From the NCBI GenBank assembly GCA_949316495.1, contig OX439001.1:50630556-50694555 (forward strand): 64,000 nt of DNA, written 5' to 3'. Below the pieces are notes generated by a model. It searched no databases. It had not been told where the DNA came from and saw nothing but the letters and a program-made list of their open reading frames with translations. The position numbers were made by a program, and so were the translations under genes. The stretch comes from Amphiduros pacificus (Eukaryota > Annelida > Polychaeta > Phyllodocida > Hesionidae). Numbering within the stretch: the stretch's first letter is position 1; every line of letters begins with the position of its first letter. This document shows, in pieces, positions 1 through 52,459 of the stretch.

Positions 1-880
1 GTGGTTCACAAGTTAAATAAAAATCCAGAAACTCATTTCGTGTCAGGCCATTAAGAGATCATGAGGCATTTATAAACCAAATTACATCCGCCAAGTTTTT
101 AATGTTTTCATAACTTGGCTATCTCTATCACAACTTATTTTCAGACGTAAATGAATTTTACCAATTGAATTTAAACATTTCTGATCTGTATAATAGGGAA
201 GAATTAATTTGAGCAAAACGTTTTTGAATCTCCTTCTTAAGCACATGCTACAGGCATTAAATATTTACATATAATTAATTGGTGCTATTTTTACATATAA
301 GAACAAAAATTAATAAGCACATTAGTTGACCAATTTTGTGCACTATTTATATCACTATTTAATTACTATCGATATGCTCCATTAAAATTTTGGTGCCTAT
401 TCCTATTCAGCATAACCACTTTTATGCTGCACGACCATTTAAATACATCACGATCTTGTTTAAATCATGAGACAAATACACTAAGTTTTAATTAATCATT
501 CTAAAGAAAAGTTAAAAGTAGATATCTTATAACAATTTATGATACCTAACATATCCTGAATTTGGTGACCTCTTAATTCTGTCTTCTCTTTTCTTGCCAC
601 CCTCTATTTTATTATTGTTGTTAATTTATGCCTAACTAATCTATAAACATTCCTTCTGTGTGCAAATCGTGTCACTTACTGTACCAACCTTGTAGCTTGC
701 ATTTCTGACTTAGATAGTTATATCAAAATGAGGTGCGGAGAATCTGCCTTAATAGTCTATAAAGTGAACACACAAACACAAGGTATGGGCTTAAAGCTTT
801 CATGACATCACAGAGGCCACAAGCAATTTTACAATTATAAATGATATGTAGCCACAAAAGTGTTCTACAAACAAGCCATC
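1..880. other. AT-rich sequence with no gene seen
   Basis: I see no exon, RNA gene or clear repeat in this stretch. It lies beyond the 3' end of the minus-strand gene that stops at 1,458 and may include its 3' UTR and flank. Confidence 0.5.
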
Positions 881-904
881 TCACTAAAATAAACCAAAAT
901 ACAA

Positions 905-1290
905 CTACATGGTTATTGTGTTTTGTTGAAAGTGCCAAGTCCTGTCTGTATTCTTGTGACCACTAGGTGGTCACATGTGCACAAGCATGTAACCTCTATG
1001 GTGGTCTGTAAAAATGATTGGCCCCGACAAACATTAATGGACAAACAGGCCTCTATTCCCCAAATCATCCATGTTCCAAGCAGAAGGGGCCCCATTGTTA
1101 GCAAGACTTTACAAAGCAACTGTTGCACTAGATCGCAGCTCAGCTAAACAAAGTTTATTGACAACTTTGTCAAAGTGCCCAATGAATGATGTCGATTTTA
1201 GTAGAAAGCTCATCTACTTTCAAACGGCACAGAAATTTATGTCAGGGAAATATGATGCGCAAAAACATTTGATTGCAAAGTTTAGGGTAT
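905..1290 (+). repeat. Dispersed repeat, possibly a decayed RING-type gene fragment (copy 1)
   Basis: This stretch resembles 16,596-16,790: both have a GTGTTTTGTT start, then CTAATGGACAAACA-like and GGTGCCCCATTGTTAGCAA-like blocks in the same order. In copy 2 one frame reads CFKC, then GQHCCGP, then GCKAC before a SEGAPLLANLYK-like peptide, which recalls the Cys/His spacing of a RING finger. In this copy the open frame from 1,071 to 1,292 reads EGAPLLARLYKAT and continues for about 50 more residues. The frames are interrupted, so I treat both as dead. The RING assignment is tentative; the homology between the two copies is secure by eye. Confidence 0.4.
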
Positions 1291-1457
1291 AAACATGTAT
1301 ATTATGCAAGGAAAAGTGATTGGAAATCTTATTTCATGAATGCTTTAATAATGGCTTGCTAAAAGCAGGGAGATGCGTGCCTATAACTGTTGACTTAATT
1401 TCCTACAAACCTTATTGCTAAGTACCCCATTCTGCTAAATAAAAAAGGTTCTGGTTT

Positions 1458-20387
<18,930 letters not shown>

Positions 20388-21940
20388 CTTAAATATTACA
20401 AAAATGAGCACCATATTAGTCATGAATTATGTAAAATAATTATGTAAGATAATTGTCATCAGTCTATATATTTCATAATTTGTCAACATTTAAATGAAAT
20501 AAGATATAGTTGAATTAACAAAACTAATCGCAATCTTGTTAGTTGTATTCACTTAAAAAATAAAATAAGAATAAATAACTTGAATATTCAGGGGCACATT
20601 TTCACTTTAATGTTAATCTGGACTGTTGTGTCGTTGATTCAAAGAAGTGATTGTAACTGGACGTCGACTAAAGTAAGGTATAAGTAGTAAAGCACATAAA
20701 ACATATCAATTTCTTCATCATCTTGAAATATAAAATCTGGATTAATACTTTACCAAAATATGTTTGAAATCCAAATAAAACCAAATTTTCTTATGGCCAA
20801 AATATGTCTTGAAATATCTCGTTTAGTATTGAGTATGATATAATATCTAACACTGTACAAATCATTTTTAAAATCAAATTAATACCAAATTTACTTGTGG
20901 TCAATATAAATGTAGGTAAATCTCGTTTACTCCATTGTCTACTCTTGAATATGTCCAATAACATCTGTCCAATGATATAAAAATGGAACTATATCATATG
21001 GCACTATATTTTAAAACCCAGGAGATAATTTTTTCTAAGAAAGATGTTTTTTTTTCAGTTTAAAATAGACTGCGAAGTAGGAAACAAATGAAGACTGAAA
21101 AGAAGTGTTATGGTATTGCCAGGCTGTGACTCACACTCTGCACTGTCATATATGGGTGGGACCAGCCTACCACAGCCCAGTACTGTGCTGCACCTCAAAT
21201 CAGCACTTATTGTGTAGGAGGCACATTACTAGTTACAAAGTTACACTTCATATGTCAACATATTTGCCAAGTGAACTATCCACAATTTTTGATAGGTAAA
21301 TAATTTAGATTCTGAGATTTCAATGGACTGATAGTCGCCTGGATTTAGTCATGTTGATAGTCAGCTAAAATTAAGTGTGTCTAATATTACAGTCTGGTAA
21401 CTGCCTTAAAGTGTGTCCTTGTAAAACCTCCCCTATATCTCGTAGGTATTCTATTCACACTTCCTCTATTCTAAACTAAGTAACGAGAACACATAAAGAT
21501 AAACAAATTGCACAAAATCTTGAGTGTGATAACAACGATTGTTAATGAGGTATACAAATAAAAATGGTAAACTGCCAGTTCTATCGTATTTATAGAACAA
21601 TGATGTTACACTTGATCACGGGAAAGTTTATATTTATTTTCGCACATTTTCCGAGACTAATCAGTGCCGGCGTTGATCTTCTGGCTCTAAGTCTAATGTC
21701 ATTCCATAATACTTCCAAACATAAACCGCAACTATTATATATATATACTTTTGTGTCAGTTCTGTGCAGTTATTATATACGTACACTTCAAGCAGAGTTC
21801 ACGATCTTTCTATACATCAGGTGCAACTGGTGTTCAGACATGAACACCTTAAGGAATTGGTCCAATCAACGGAGATAAAGCAAAACTTCCCATCAAGTAG
21901 TCCATGATACTAAACATAAGTAATGATATAAGATATTTAC

Positions 21941-22080
21941 CTTGTTTCTGCCGTGGTCCCAAATGAGTATGGAATAGCTAAGTAATGAAGGGTGCACAGA
22001 AGGGTAACTCCCCAGCAGCTAAGAAGGTGTTGCGCTCTGGTTGTTACATTCAGTTTCAGTCAGGCATACAACGGGGTGAC
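21941..22080 (-). other. Probable 5' UTR exon of the four-module membrane protein gene
   Basis: On the minus strand this segment ends in CAGAAACAAG followed by a consensus donor GTAAATATC at 21,940. The first coding exon has an acceptor (TTTTTGTAATATTTAAG) directly before its ATG at 20,387, so an upstream non-coding exon is required. No ATG-initiated reading frame is needed here. The 5' limit is a guess; the donor side is sequence-based. Confidence 0.5.
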
Positions 22081-23315
22081 CTTACTATGTAAGGTATGCG
22101 GTCATGCTTAACTATTATACTACTAGTAGAATAGTTAGTGTGAAAAGTTCCTAGATGGCAGTGTAAGCTGAATGAATGTGTAAACTTAACTTTCCGAAGA
22201 CATTAGAATAGCGGGAGATCTTTTCTTATCTACAACGCTGAGATAACAATATATTATATGTATTATTAATAAAGCCTTAATAATGAAATATGACCCATAT
22301 TATTGTGGGGTATATATCTTCAATACAAATCTAAATAAACTTAGGACATTCTTGATGAGATACTCTTATGAATTGAAAATGTACAAAGCCAAGTTCCAAG
22401 TATATAGCTCAATTCTATTAACACCCACCAAGACTGGCTTGTGGGACATATATTGTTCATATTAATTATATATCTCGGGTTTTTATGGGGTTTATAAGGA
22501 TAAGTGATTTAGTTCTAATCAATCAGACCAGAGGGATATGCAATTTATTTTGACAATTCGTATAAGAATCAATATCGATGTGCAAAATCTGTTAATACCA
22601 CCACGCTTGTTTATCTCAAATATGTATAAATTGTATTTAGTTCATATCATGCAAGGCACTGCATGGATGGATATATTGTCTTGAATTCCAAATTTTAAAT
22701 CATTAATTAATGCATTTTAATGCGTAAATATATAGGTGCCTTTACAAGGCGTTTGTATGTGTGTGCCCACAAATGGTTAAAAAACTTCTAAGATCTAAAA
22801 TCATATCTTATATTATAAATTGTGATTCATTCACAAAATGTTCATTTTGATTGGCTTGATCTTTTTATTTGAAGGCTGGCATTCGAGGAATGATGAAACC
22901 TAATTTCTAAGATGTACAAAAATTATATTTTTCTTTCATATCAGACAAAAATTACGTTTTTCTTTCATATAATCATCTTGATCCCAAGAAGGTTCCAAAG
23001 CATATAACTGCACTTTACTTTTTATAAAACTTTATGTCATATCTGAAGTGTAATGTTTTACTCTTTTAATTTAGAATTCATTTTAGCTTATCATTAACTA
23101 TATAGGTTCTTTTTATGACGATGATACAGCTCAGAGATATAGGATTATGTGAGTAATGGTTAAATGTCATGCTCTTAAACAGCAGCATACCAGATGTTAT
23201 ACTGATATTGTTCTCTCATAAAGTGAAGAAATCTACCATTCTCAAATAGACCTCCAATCAATGCATGAACGAGACATAAAATATCAAAAACCAGTGAGAT
23301 AGATACACTGTTTCT
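22081..23315. other. Intergenic AT-rich stretch with no gene seen
   Basis: It lies between the 5' end of the four-module membrane protein gene and the 3' end of the PI-PLC gene. I see no exon or obvious repeat. A promoter for the downstream minus-strand gene is expected near its left edge, but no core motif is clear. Confidence 0.5.
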
Positions 23316-23316
23316 T

Positions 23317-23322
23317 TTATTT
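23317..23322 (-). promoter_or_regulatory. Candidate poly(A) signal of the PI-PLC gene
   Basis: The minus strand reads AATAAA about 70 nt downstream of the stop codon at 23,393, a normal position for a short 3' UTR. Confidence 0.5.
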
Positions 23323-23392
23323 CTCTGATGCTCTCTATCTCTGATACAAGTAAGCATATTTCAAACCATGAAGAATGTCCAATTTCCGTGAA

Positions 23393-25522
23393 TTACCAGA
23401 CCACAATTTTCAGGTACCCGGCAGCAGGTGGCGTGACACAGTCATCCCCAAACAAGTTGTACTCCTCGCTGACGTAAGCAAAGCCGTGGTTTCCTCCCTG
23501 ATCGCTGCCTCTGACGTATATATCCAGGTTACCATCTATCATCTCCCGGATGTTGCCTTCATAAAGACTCAACATCTCGCCGCTAGGGGTCTCCACATCT
23601 ACGACAACTATAGCTTGAGAAGGATAGTCGTCCTCCGCGAAGGACACAGTCCATTTATCAGCAGCATGTACTCTTTGTTGTAATAGGACCTGGTTTTCCA
23701 AATTCACAGAATATCTGACCAGAATATCGCCACAAAAGTTCCCGTCTGCCCCACCGATGGCTTGGTAGTCTACCCATTCATAAAACCCATCTCTTGTGTT
23801 TCCCTGGAAGCTGACGCTGGTTTGCCGGGGTATTTCACCCATGTTTGCCAGAATAGCCACATCTACAGCGGTGCTGGACACAAAATCGTCCACAGACATG
23901 ATGTTAAACTTGTAAACATCAGGTCTAGCCAACCAGTAGAGCCACTGCGAGTTCATGCCCATGTACTGCACTGAAGCCCCATTGGTGTAGTTGACTGCTG
24001 GTCTTGCAAACATACCTTGGGTATTGGTCCCAAGTTTAGCCTGATTCACCAGGTCAACAAAGACACCCTCAAAACTCATGAAATCATCATCCAGATTAGC
24101 CACTCCAGGAAGAAGAATCTCCAGAATAGGTTTGATGATGGGGTCATCCCCGTACACCCGGATCATAGCTCCGGCGATGGTCTTCTCATCTGGAGTTGCG
24201 CAGCCGCTGATCAAGGTCATTTCATCCCGATGATTGATTAAAAAATCCGCCATCTTGCCAGAACGCTCTTCAAAAAGTTCCTCCGGATTCGTTCTTCCTG
24301 ACCAAGAGCTATGGACCAATCCTGGCCAAAAGAGGTCGCTCTTGTCTGCAATATAATTGTCTCTTACTTCAGCAATCACATTTCGTCCAGTGGCAAGTAT
24401 ATCATTTATAGTTGGGTTATTACTCAAGTTTGACTTCGGGACAAGCACAGGCTCTAAGTATTGCAAGAATATATCTGCGATCAGATCTTTCCTGTGATCA
24501 GGAATGGGTTTTGTGCCAAAATTTCCTGCGGCTGCAAAATGATTAAATTCAACCCAAATCACCTCCTCTTTGTTTAGAACCGCAAAATCATAGACCTGCT
24601 GCAAACCAGCAAATATCTCGTGGCCAGAAAGTCCATGCCACCAGCGGAAGGTGTCCTCGTACAGTTCAACATCAGCGATTCTCAGATCAAACCACCGGAA
24701 GCCTGCTTTGAGCTGGGCGCCAAGCTCGTCATCGTGGGTCTTGGACCAGTTGACCAGTACCTCTGGAACGACAGAATGTGCCAGTTGATACAGGAAGTTT
24801 CTGTCGATGAGGTGGCTGTTTTCATCAATGCCACTGGTGGCTGCATCATGGCTTCCGGGAATAACGATGTCACCCAGTCTCTTGTCGCCGATAAATTCTC
24901 GAAGTTCACTCATCCATCTTGACTTGTCAACATTTTGAGGTTTGACGCCATTTGTCTTGTCAAGCGTAGCTGTAAAACAATATATCAATGAGATCGTGAC
25001 GTGAAATTCCCTGAAGGGATAACAATACACTTTGGGAAGAAACCGAAATGGCCGAAAGTCAGAAAGTGGAATATTGCATCAACATCAGGCCCTTACAAGT
25101 AGTGCGTGATGACCTTTTGTTACTTATGAGGAGAGCATATTCCGAGACCTCATGGTTTTGTATTTTGGTTTTTGGACAAGTACCATTGTTTACGTACTTG
25201 GTGATAGGCTTTAACAACGGAAGATGTTATTATAATCTTTAAAAAGACATTTAAAAAAATCCACACATGATATCGTGAGTCGGAATATGACAAAAATCTC
25301 TAATTTTTAGGCAGACCTGCGGTGAGCAGTAGTGGCATATGGAATTGTACAGAAAGAGAAAACAAAAACTATTTTAACCCACCATGAACTGTATTATCTT
25401 GGAGTAATTATAATCATGATTACTCCAAGGTATTATAGAATATACATAAAGAGAAACCAAACAATATTTAACCTACCAAGAACAGTCAAGAAACAAAGCA
25501 GATACTTTGCTTGAACCGCCAT
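23393..25522 (-). CDS. Secreted PI-PLC X-domain protein (2 exons, 540 aa)
   Basis: Exon 1 is 25522-25477, exon 2 is 24969-23393; donor GTAGGT and acceptor TTGTTTTACAG are clean and the phase matches. Residues 1-16 (MAVQAKYLLCFLTVLA) form a signal peptide split by the intron. The X domain follows: IPGSHDAATSG with the first catalytic-type His at residue 56, WFDLRI at 108-113 and RWWHGLSG with the second His at 127. There is no PH, EF-hand or C2 domain, so this is the PLCXD/bacterial-like class rather than signalling PLC. The last 110 residues or so (from NFCGDILVRYS) look beta-rich and I cannot name them. The family cleaves phosphoinositides or GPI anchors; here an extracellular or luminal site is inferred. 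A frame running to 25,030 is intron read-through, not the start. Confidence 0.9.
25399..25429. mobile_element. Short inverted-repeat insertion of the TTGGAGTAAT family
   Basis: CTTGGAGTAAT and ATTACTCCAAG face each other across 9 nt, flanked on both sides by GTATTAT. The ends match the palindrome at 5,393 and the pair at 53,693. It lies in the single intron of the PI-PLC gene's 5' region boundary, just downstream of exon 1. Confidence 0.5.
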
Positions 25523-28079
25523 CTCCCATGAGTGTTACAAATGCTTATAACAAATAGGAATCTATAACATATATGCACATGTTACATATAACATAACAAA
25601 TAAATATGTACATGTACAGTGTGGTCAATAAGAATATATCCCCTCTTACAGACACAGTGTCAGTCAGGAGGTCTATAGTGTGTACGGGTATGGTAATATC
25701 TTTTTTATAAGTGACAGGGCTTGAAACTTCCAAAGCATCCAAGTTTATGCATGTAATTTATGGCTTGATTGGGGAACAGATTTTTCATTTTCATTTTCAT
25801 TTTCCTGTTCAAATCTGAACCACAAGGATCGTATATTTAATAAAATTACTTCATGGGAACAAAGGTACCTGTTTACATGATATGGAACAATGTTATCAGT
25901 TTATCTGATGATTGTGATTTTAAAAAAGTCAATGTTACCGTGTTGGATATAATATTAATAATTTGATTTATGTGATAAACTTTTAAAATAAATGAATTTT
26001 AAGTGAGAGGTAATGAATTATTGTTTATTAAAAAAACAACATATCTTTGGTGAGAATGAAACACTGAATATGTGTTTCATATTCGTGTTGAGCAAAAATT
26101 GACAGAACAAACGCTTGCACACCTTTTCTTAATATCTCCTTGCCCTGCACGTCCTTAAAATTGCTATATAACGAATAGTATACTTTAAAAATTGTCCTAA
26201 TTGTGTCTGAAAAGATTGTCAGTTGGTAAAGAAAGGGATGTAAAGAGTTGGTGCGAAATAAATTAGGTGTCTTGGACTGACGAGACTGCAACCGTGACTG
26301 AGCAAGTTCCATCAACCACCAAAAAATAAGGAACAGATGACAGATAGAAATGTATATATCGTAAAATCCCCACACCTTGGACCGTTTATACTGGGTTTCT
26401 GCTTGAAAATGTATACAATCTTACAACACTACCACAGTTAAGCTCATTGCTATATGTTAATTTCTTCCGTTAAATGAAATGATAAAAGAAATTAAAAGCT
26501 CAATCAAAAAGCTTTTTCATCCATAAGCTTTGTGATGGATCCAGGGTTAACTTGATATAAAGCGTACCAATGATCTTCTGTGATTAAGGCTAAATAAGTC
26601 ACCACTAACCTGACTTTTGCGGGCATGTATTGATCAATCATCATGAATGAATTACTGACCGTAAGTAACGCTTCACCACACATTAGTAACACCAGTTGTC
26701 TTTCAATCATTGCTGAAGTTACATTGTAAAGAAGTAGTCAAAAATTTGAAATATCTGTAAGAATCAGATGAGGAAAAAGTGACAAAAAGAATTTGTCCAC
26801 CATTTTTAACCAGATTAACACAGAGTACCAAATAAAATTTTACATTTGAAAGCAGTCCCCAAATTGTTGACATCTACGTATGATACCAAAAAGAGTCAAA
26901 CCTAGCATCTGCAAAGAGACTGGGGAGCAAGTTTTAATATTTAGCCAAACTCTCACAGTGCTCAGCTTGGATGAATAGATTTCTCGTGCTGGTCTTGAGT
27001 ACCCCAATAACATTAATATATTTCTTGTATTTTGAAGTGAGGATTATTTAAGTTGGTCTGAATATTTCTTGGCTTAATTAAAGCCATCGCCCACATTGAA
27101 ATATGTCAAACTCTAACGTTTGTTTTACTTATTGCAGACTAAACTACACAGACACTTTTCATAAATATTCCCTGTTTAGGCATTTTTTTGACACCCGGTA
27201 ATATCATAATCATGGTGAGTAAATGTTGATATGTCAGGCGTTATCTTCATTTAACACGGGAAAAGAAGCATATGGGAGAATATTAATTTCTTTGTGACAA
27301 ATGATAGTAAACATTTGAACCATATTATAAAGAGAACGAATGAATAACAAAAGGGCATTTGGTACCACGTTTGGTATGAACACTTAACTATAGTTTCAAA
27401 ATGAATTATAGAACGACTGGTGTGTATTATAATTAATTTATATTAACATCACCTAACACTCTGAATAAAATTGAAATTGGTACAAAATGATACTTTAAAC
27501 AAATGATGAAGTAAACATTTAACTTGTCTTATAAAGAGAACTGTGATATTGCCAATCTAACTTAACTCCATCCTTAAAAATAAATACATAAGCCAATATT
27601 TTGAAGAAAGTTTGTTTCATCTTTTGGTTTGCAAGGTAAAAATATTGCACATTCTATAAAAGTGCAATAAGAATCTCAAAATATTATAATCATAGAATGT
27701 GTTCTTCCTGTCAAAATCAATTCACAGAAACCTTCATATTCACAAGAGAAAATGTATCTTTTATGTTTGGTAAACCAAACATGGACCAGAGACACTTATT
27801 ACCCTCAGACAGATATAATTTGATGGTTATCGAAGGCATTATTAATGAATCAAGTAATTGGCCAGTTAATGATTTGGATGCTTTGATAGTGTGAACTAAA
27901 TGCGAATTGCTGTACTTCTGGACTGTACTTTGCTTTTGTTGCACAGGCCACCTTGAGTTATTCCTCCTGACTGCGTTTACAGAGATCTTGTATTTTATAG
28001 ATACTGTTGCCATTTAACATTTAATATCATAAGTGTATTAAGTCGTTGTATAGTCATCCCTTATCACGGGTGAATGTAA
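25523..28079. other. Intergenic region with no gene seen
   Basis: This is the spacer upstream of the PI-PLC gene, which is divergent from the receptor gene. Open frames here are short and AT-rich with no splice support or recognisable motif. A small TTTTCATT repeat lies near 25,784-25,803. Confidence 0.5.
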
Positions 28080-28890
28080 ATGCTTACTGTATTGACTGGT
28101 TTAAAACAGAAAGTGGGACACATTGTCACCAACATTGTTTTCACTTTCATAAATGATTTAGTAATGACACTGAAAGAGTGTCATATTGGTGTTAAGATAC
28201 ATGATGGTATATAATGTACTTTATTGTTTGCTGATGATATTGTAATATTTGCAGAGGATGAGATGCAGTTACAGATACTGCTAAACTATGTGCATAAATA
28301 GTGTGAAACTGGGAGTTAAAAGTCAATATTGATAAGACCAAAGTTATACATTTCTGATATAACTGTGTAAATAAAACAAACTTTGTATTTAAAATGGGGC
28401 AAGAGAAAACTCATATTGTTGATAAGTATAAATATCTTTATTTTGATGAAAACTTAAATTTTAATGTTATCGCAAATACTTTAGCTGGTGCTGAAGGCAG
28501 AGCACTAGAAGGTATTATTTCTAAGTTTCAAAATGTAAAAATGTAGGATTTAATACATTTGACAAGCTCTATCATACTGGAGTAGTTCCTATATTAGACT
28601 ATTGTCAATAATGTTACAATAATAAAGAAAACTATGATACTGAAGATGTGAAAAAGCTTGGATTAGAAGAACAAGTATTTTATAAATATAATATACATGT
28701 AGCAATGTTATTTAATATTCTAATTCTTATTAGGATATCATATGCAATAGATATGTTTACTATTTGCATTATACCACAGCAGCTTAATACTATGACAATT
28801 GTACAAGATTTAAACTGACATATAATTCCTCAGGGGCTGGGATACTAATGTTCACTGTACATATTAACATAGCATTTTGATATCCTGTCA
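28080..28890 (+). mobile_element. Decayed LINE reverse-transcriptase fragment
   Basis: Broken frames read FINDLV, then LLFADDIVIFAEDEMQLQ (the A/DD box of LINE polymerases), KVNIDKTKV, KYKYLYFDENLNF and FDKLYHTGVVPILDY, in the normal order of the RT palm and thumb. There are several stops and frameshifts, for example between FADD and KVNIDKT. No 3' tail or target duplication is visible. The clade is not determined; the YLGxxFDxxLxF-like spacing fits CR1/Jockey-type LINEs. Confidence 0.75.
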
Positions 28891-29750
28891 GTATAATAAA
28901 GATATATAATGCAATGATGGCAAGTTTGGTGATCTAGCAGCTGATCCAAACGGTTCACAGCAGCAAGAATTTGCCATAATGGGGATATCCCTGGGCAATT
29001 GCCGAAATGTATTACTTATATATCTTTTGTCGATATATCTTATGTAGATTTTTGTATTCCTTTGGCCAAATAATTGAGTTCTGAAGCAGCCTTCTACATG
29101 TAGAATATAGAGTAGCGGCGCTCACCCCAAACAAAAACAAAAAATATGAGGAACACCAATTGAACTTTTTTAATATATTATCAAAATATTGATATATTAT
29201 CAAAATACTAATATATTATCAAAATATTAATGTATGTAGATAAAGAAGTAAAGGGATTCTCACTGCCAAGCTGTGTTTCCTCTGTATTGCAAACACTAAA
29301 ATATCAAAATTATCATTCTGGAAAGTTCAAGTTAGCGGTTGTGCCTATATGATATTCGCTTTGGCGAACAGCTCCTTATGAAATAAGATACTGCTGGCTT
29401 TGTTCAATCTTTACTTCTCGTTAAAATGTTTAGTGGTTAAACTCTCATCAATACCATAAAAGCATTATTATAATTTTAATTTGATGTCATTCATTCAAAT
29501 ATGTTTTTCTCAAATTTTCTAAAGAATTAAAGAATGAGTGACTTTCAACAAGCATAATGTATGTTTTATACATTAGAACCAGCATAAATTATGTTTGCAT
29601 AATCTGTAGTTATAATTTATCATTAAAATACATTGTTTACATCTAAAGAAGCAGTCAAAGGGGACCACGTGAAGCATGCATTACTTTGTGGACTGAATGT
29701 TCTTCTCCTTGGGGATTTAGTTTTATTAATAGAATCATTATTAACACGGT
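28891..29750. other. Upstream region of the multidomain receptor gene
   Basis: No gene is seen. The promoter and 5' UTR of the receptor gene that starts at 29,751 should lie here, but I cannot mark a TATA box or start with confidence. Short ATATTATCAAAATATT repeats occur near 29,170-29,230. Confidence 0.4.
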
Positions 29751-49972
<20,222 letters not shown>

Positions 49973-50932
49973 TGACACCATTCAACAGCTGGGAAGTCAA
50001 GTTATACACACGGCCTCATTGCCATGCATACCAAGTAGTGACACTATTCAACAGCTGGGAACTCTAGTTATACACACGGCCTCATTGCCATGCATACCAA
50101 GTAGTGACACTATTCAACAGCTGGGAACTCTAGTTATACACACGGCCTCATTGCCATGCATACCAAGTAGTGACACCATTCAACACCTGGGAACTCTAGT
50201 TATACACACGGCCTCATAGCCATGCATACCAAGTAGTGACACCATTCAACAGCTGGGAACTCTAGTTATACACACGGCCTCATAGCCATACATACCAAGT
50301 AGTGACACCATTCAACACCTGGGATCTCTATTTATACACACGGCCTCATAGCCATGCATACCAAGTAGTAACACCATTCAACATCTGGGATCTGAAGTTA
50401 TACACACGGACTCATAGCCATGCATACCAAGTAGTGACACCACTCAACAGCTGGGAACTCAAGTTATACACACGGCCTCATAGCCATGCATACCAAGTAG
50501 TGACACTATTCAACATCTGGGATCTCAAGTTATACACACGGCCTCATTGCCATGCATACCAAGTAGTGACACCATTCAACACCTGGGATCTCTAGTTATA
50601 CACACGGCCTCATAGCCATGCATACCAAGTAGTGACACCATTCAACACCTGGGATCTCTAGTTATACGATGAGTTATACACACGGCCTCATAGCCATGCA
50701 TACAAAGTAGTGACACCACTCAACAGCTGGGAACTCCAGTTATAGACATGGCCTCATAGCCATGCATACCACAGCTACATGCAGTTGTGGCACCATTCGG
50801 CAGAGACCTATGGACACACATACACGCTAAATACAGAAGTAGCTGATATAACTGGTGTGAGAAACAGCTTCATATTCATGACTTTATTTTCGAGTCCCAG
50901 ACAGCAAAGATTAGCCAGTAAAGCATAATGTA

Positions 50933-51378
50933 ACAGGCCTAGTAAAGCTGGGTATAAAGAGAACAGGCCTAGTAAAGCTGTGTATAAAGAGAACAGGCCT
51001 AGTAAAGCTGTGTATAAAGAGAACAGGCCTAGTAAAGCTGGGTATAAAGAGAACAGGCCTAGTAAAGCTGTGTATAAAGAGAACAGGCCTAGTAAAGCTG
51101 TGTATAAAGAGAACAGGCCTAGTAAAGCTGGGTATAAAGAGTACAGGCCTAGTAAAGCTGTGTATAAAGAGAACAGGCCTAGTAAAGCTGGGTATAAAGA
51201 GAACAGGCCTAGTAAAGCTGGGTATAAAGAGAACAGGCCTAGTAAGGCTGAGTATAAAGAGAACAGGCCTAGTAAAGCTGGGTAGAAAGAGAACAGGCCT
51301 AGTAAAGCTGGATATAAAGAGAACAGGCCTAGTAAAGCTGGGTATAAAGAGAACAGGCCTAGTAAAGCTGGGTATAAA
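50933..51378. repeat. 30-bp minisatellite, about 15 copies
   Basis: The unit is AACAGGCCTAGTAAAGCTGT plus GTATAAAGAG. Since 30 is divisible by three, it makes periodic frames on both strands (YKENRPSKAG on plus, FIPSFTRPVL on minus). There is no start context, splice site or codon bias that supports translation. Confidence 0.95.
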
Positions 51379-51384
51379 TGCCAT

Positions 51385-52440
51385 GTTAATTGTCTGAAAT
51401 GGTGCTCCAGTTTGCCATTAATGAAGACAATGCGTGGTTTTCCATCTTTGTGTGGACAGCTACCAATTTGCTTTCACGTAGAAGACTGTGGCGTCCCTGT
51501 CATTGTCCCTTAGGGCAGCTGTGGTGAAATTCTTTGGCATTTTGCACTGAACAAAATTCACACATAATTCTAGCAGATTATGGCTGCTGTGTTATTAGAT
51601 ATGTGAAAATATTTACACATAAATGAAAATGACATGGCAGCCAACACAGACTCAGTGAAAACTTGATTGCTCACAATATACAATAAAACAATTGGCACAA
51701 TGTATTAATGTTGGGTTTATTGTAGGCTTAAATGAGTGGATTATTATAGAGTGCCACGAAACTTCATATTTGGTAATATCAGATGCTTTTTGAATGAATC
51801 ACATGTAGGGATGAATAATAGAATGGGTTTGGTTTCTATTCTATTCAAGATGTACCTTGAAATTCCTTCGGTTGTATCTAAATATCGAATATATCTATCA
51901 GATTTCCTTAACAATGTTCAAATGTAAAATATATAGTTCTGTTAAATGTTCACATAATCTCCAAGCAAGTCACCTATTCTCCAATACTTATCATGCATAT
52001 TCTAGTCAATGAACAGATATTATGGTACATTTTATTCTGCATAAAAATGCCATGAAGTTTCCATTTGTCCAAAAATCTTGAAAGAGAAAAAGACATATTT
52101 TCATTATCTTATACTATACTGGACAATCTGCATTCATTTAAAACCTTCCTACACTGAATAAAATGAATGTATGGTTTGAAATAATATATCCATTACATTT
52201 GTTTTATAAAAGTATAATTTATTATATTGATTTGGAGATATTGATAATACTTTAAAACGTATGCACAGTAGAGAAAAAATAAACTAATTCAAACTCAAAC
52301 ACATATATGTTTCTCATTTTTTACAGAAAAAACTCCCAAAAAACAAAACACTTCATACTCATGCCTTCGGCTGGAATGTGGTGTCTCATCTGCTGAATGT
52401 TTTCTTTTCTTTTAATAATCATGATAATAGCATAAACTAT
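51385..52440. other. Intergenic, no gene seen
   Basis: No exon continuing the receptor kinase C-lobe was found here, nor any other coding signal. AT-rich unique sequence. Confidence 0.5.
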
Positions 52441-52459
52441 CACAATATCTGCCGAAATT

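Noticed and set aside
26028-28013. Several frames of 65-115 codons between the PI-PLC and receptor genes
   Set aside because: AT-rich composition, no homology signal and no splice partners.
50911-51384. Periodic open frames on both strands (YKENRPSKAG / FIPSFTRPVL)
   Set aside because: Explained by a 30-bp tandem unit; no start context, splice sites or homology.
51385-51560. Possible remaining kinase C-lobe exon downstream of the receptor
   Set aside because: No frame shows helix G-I patterns or a matching acceptor phase.
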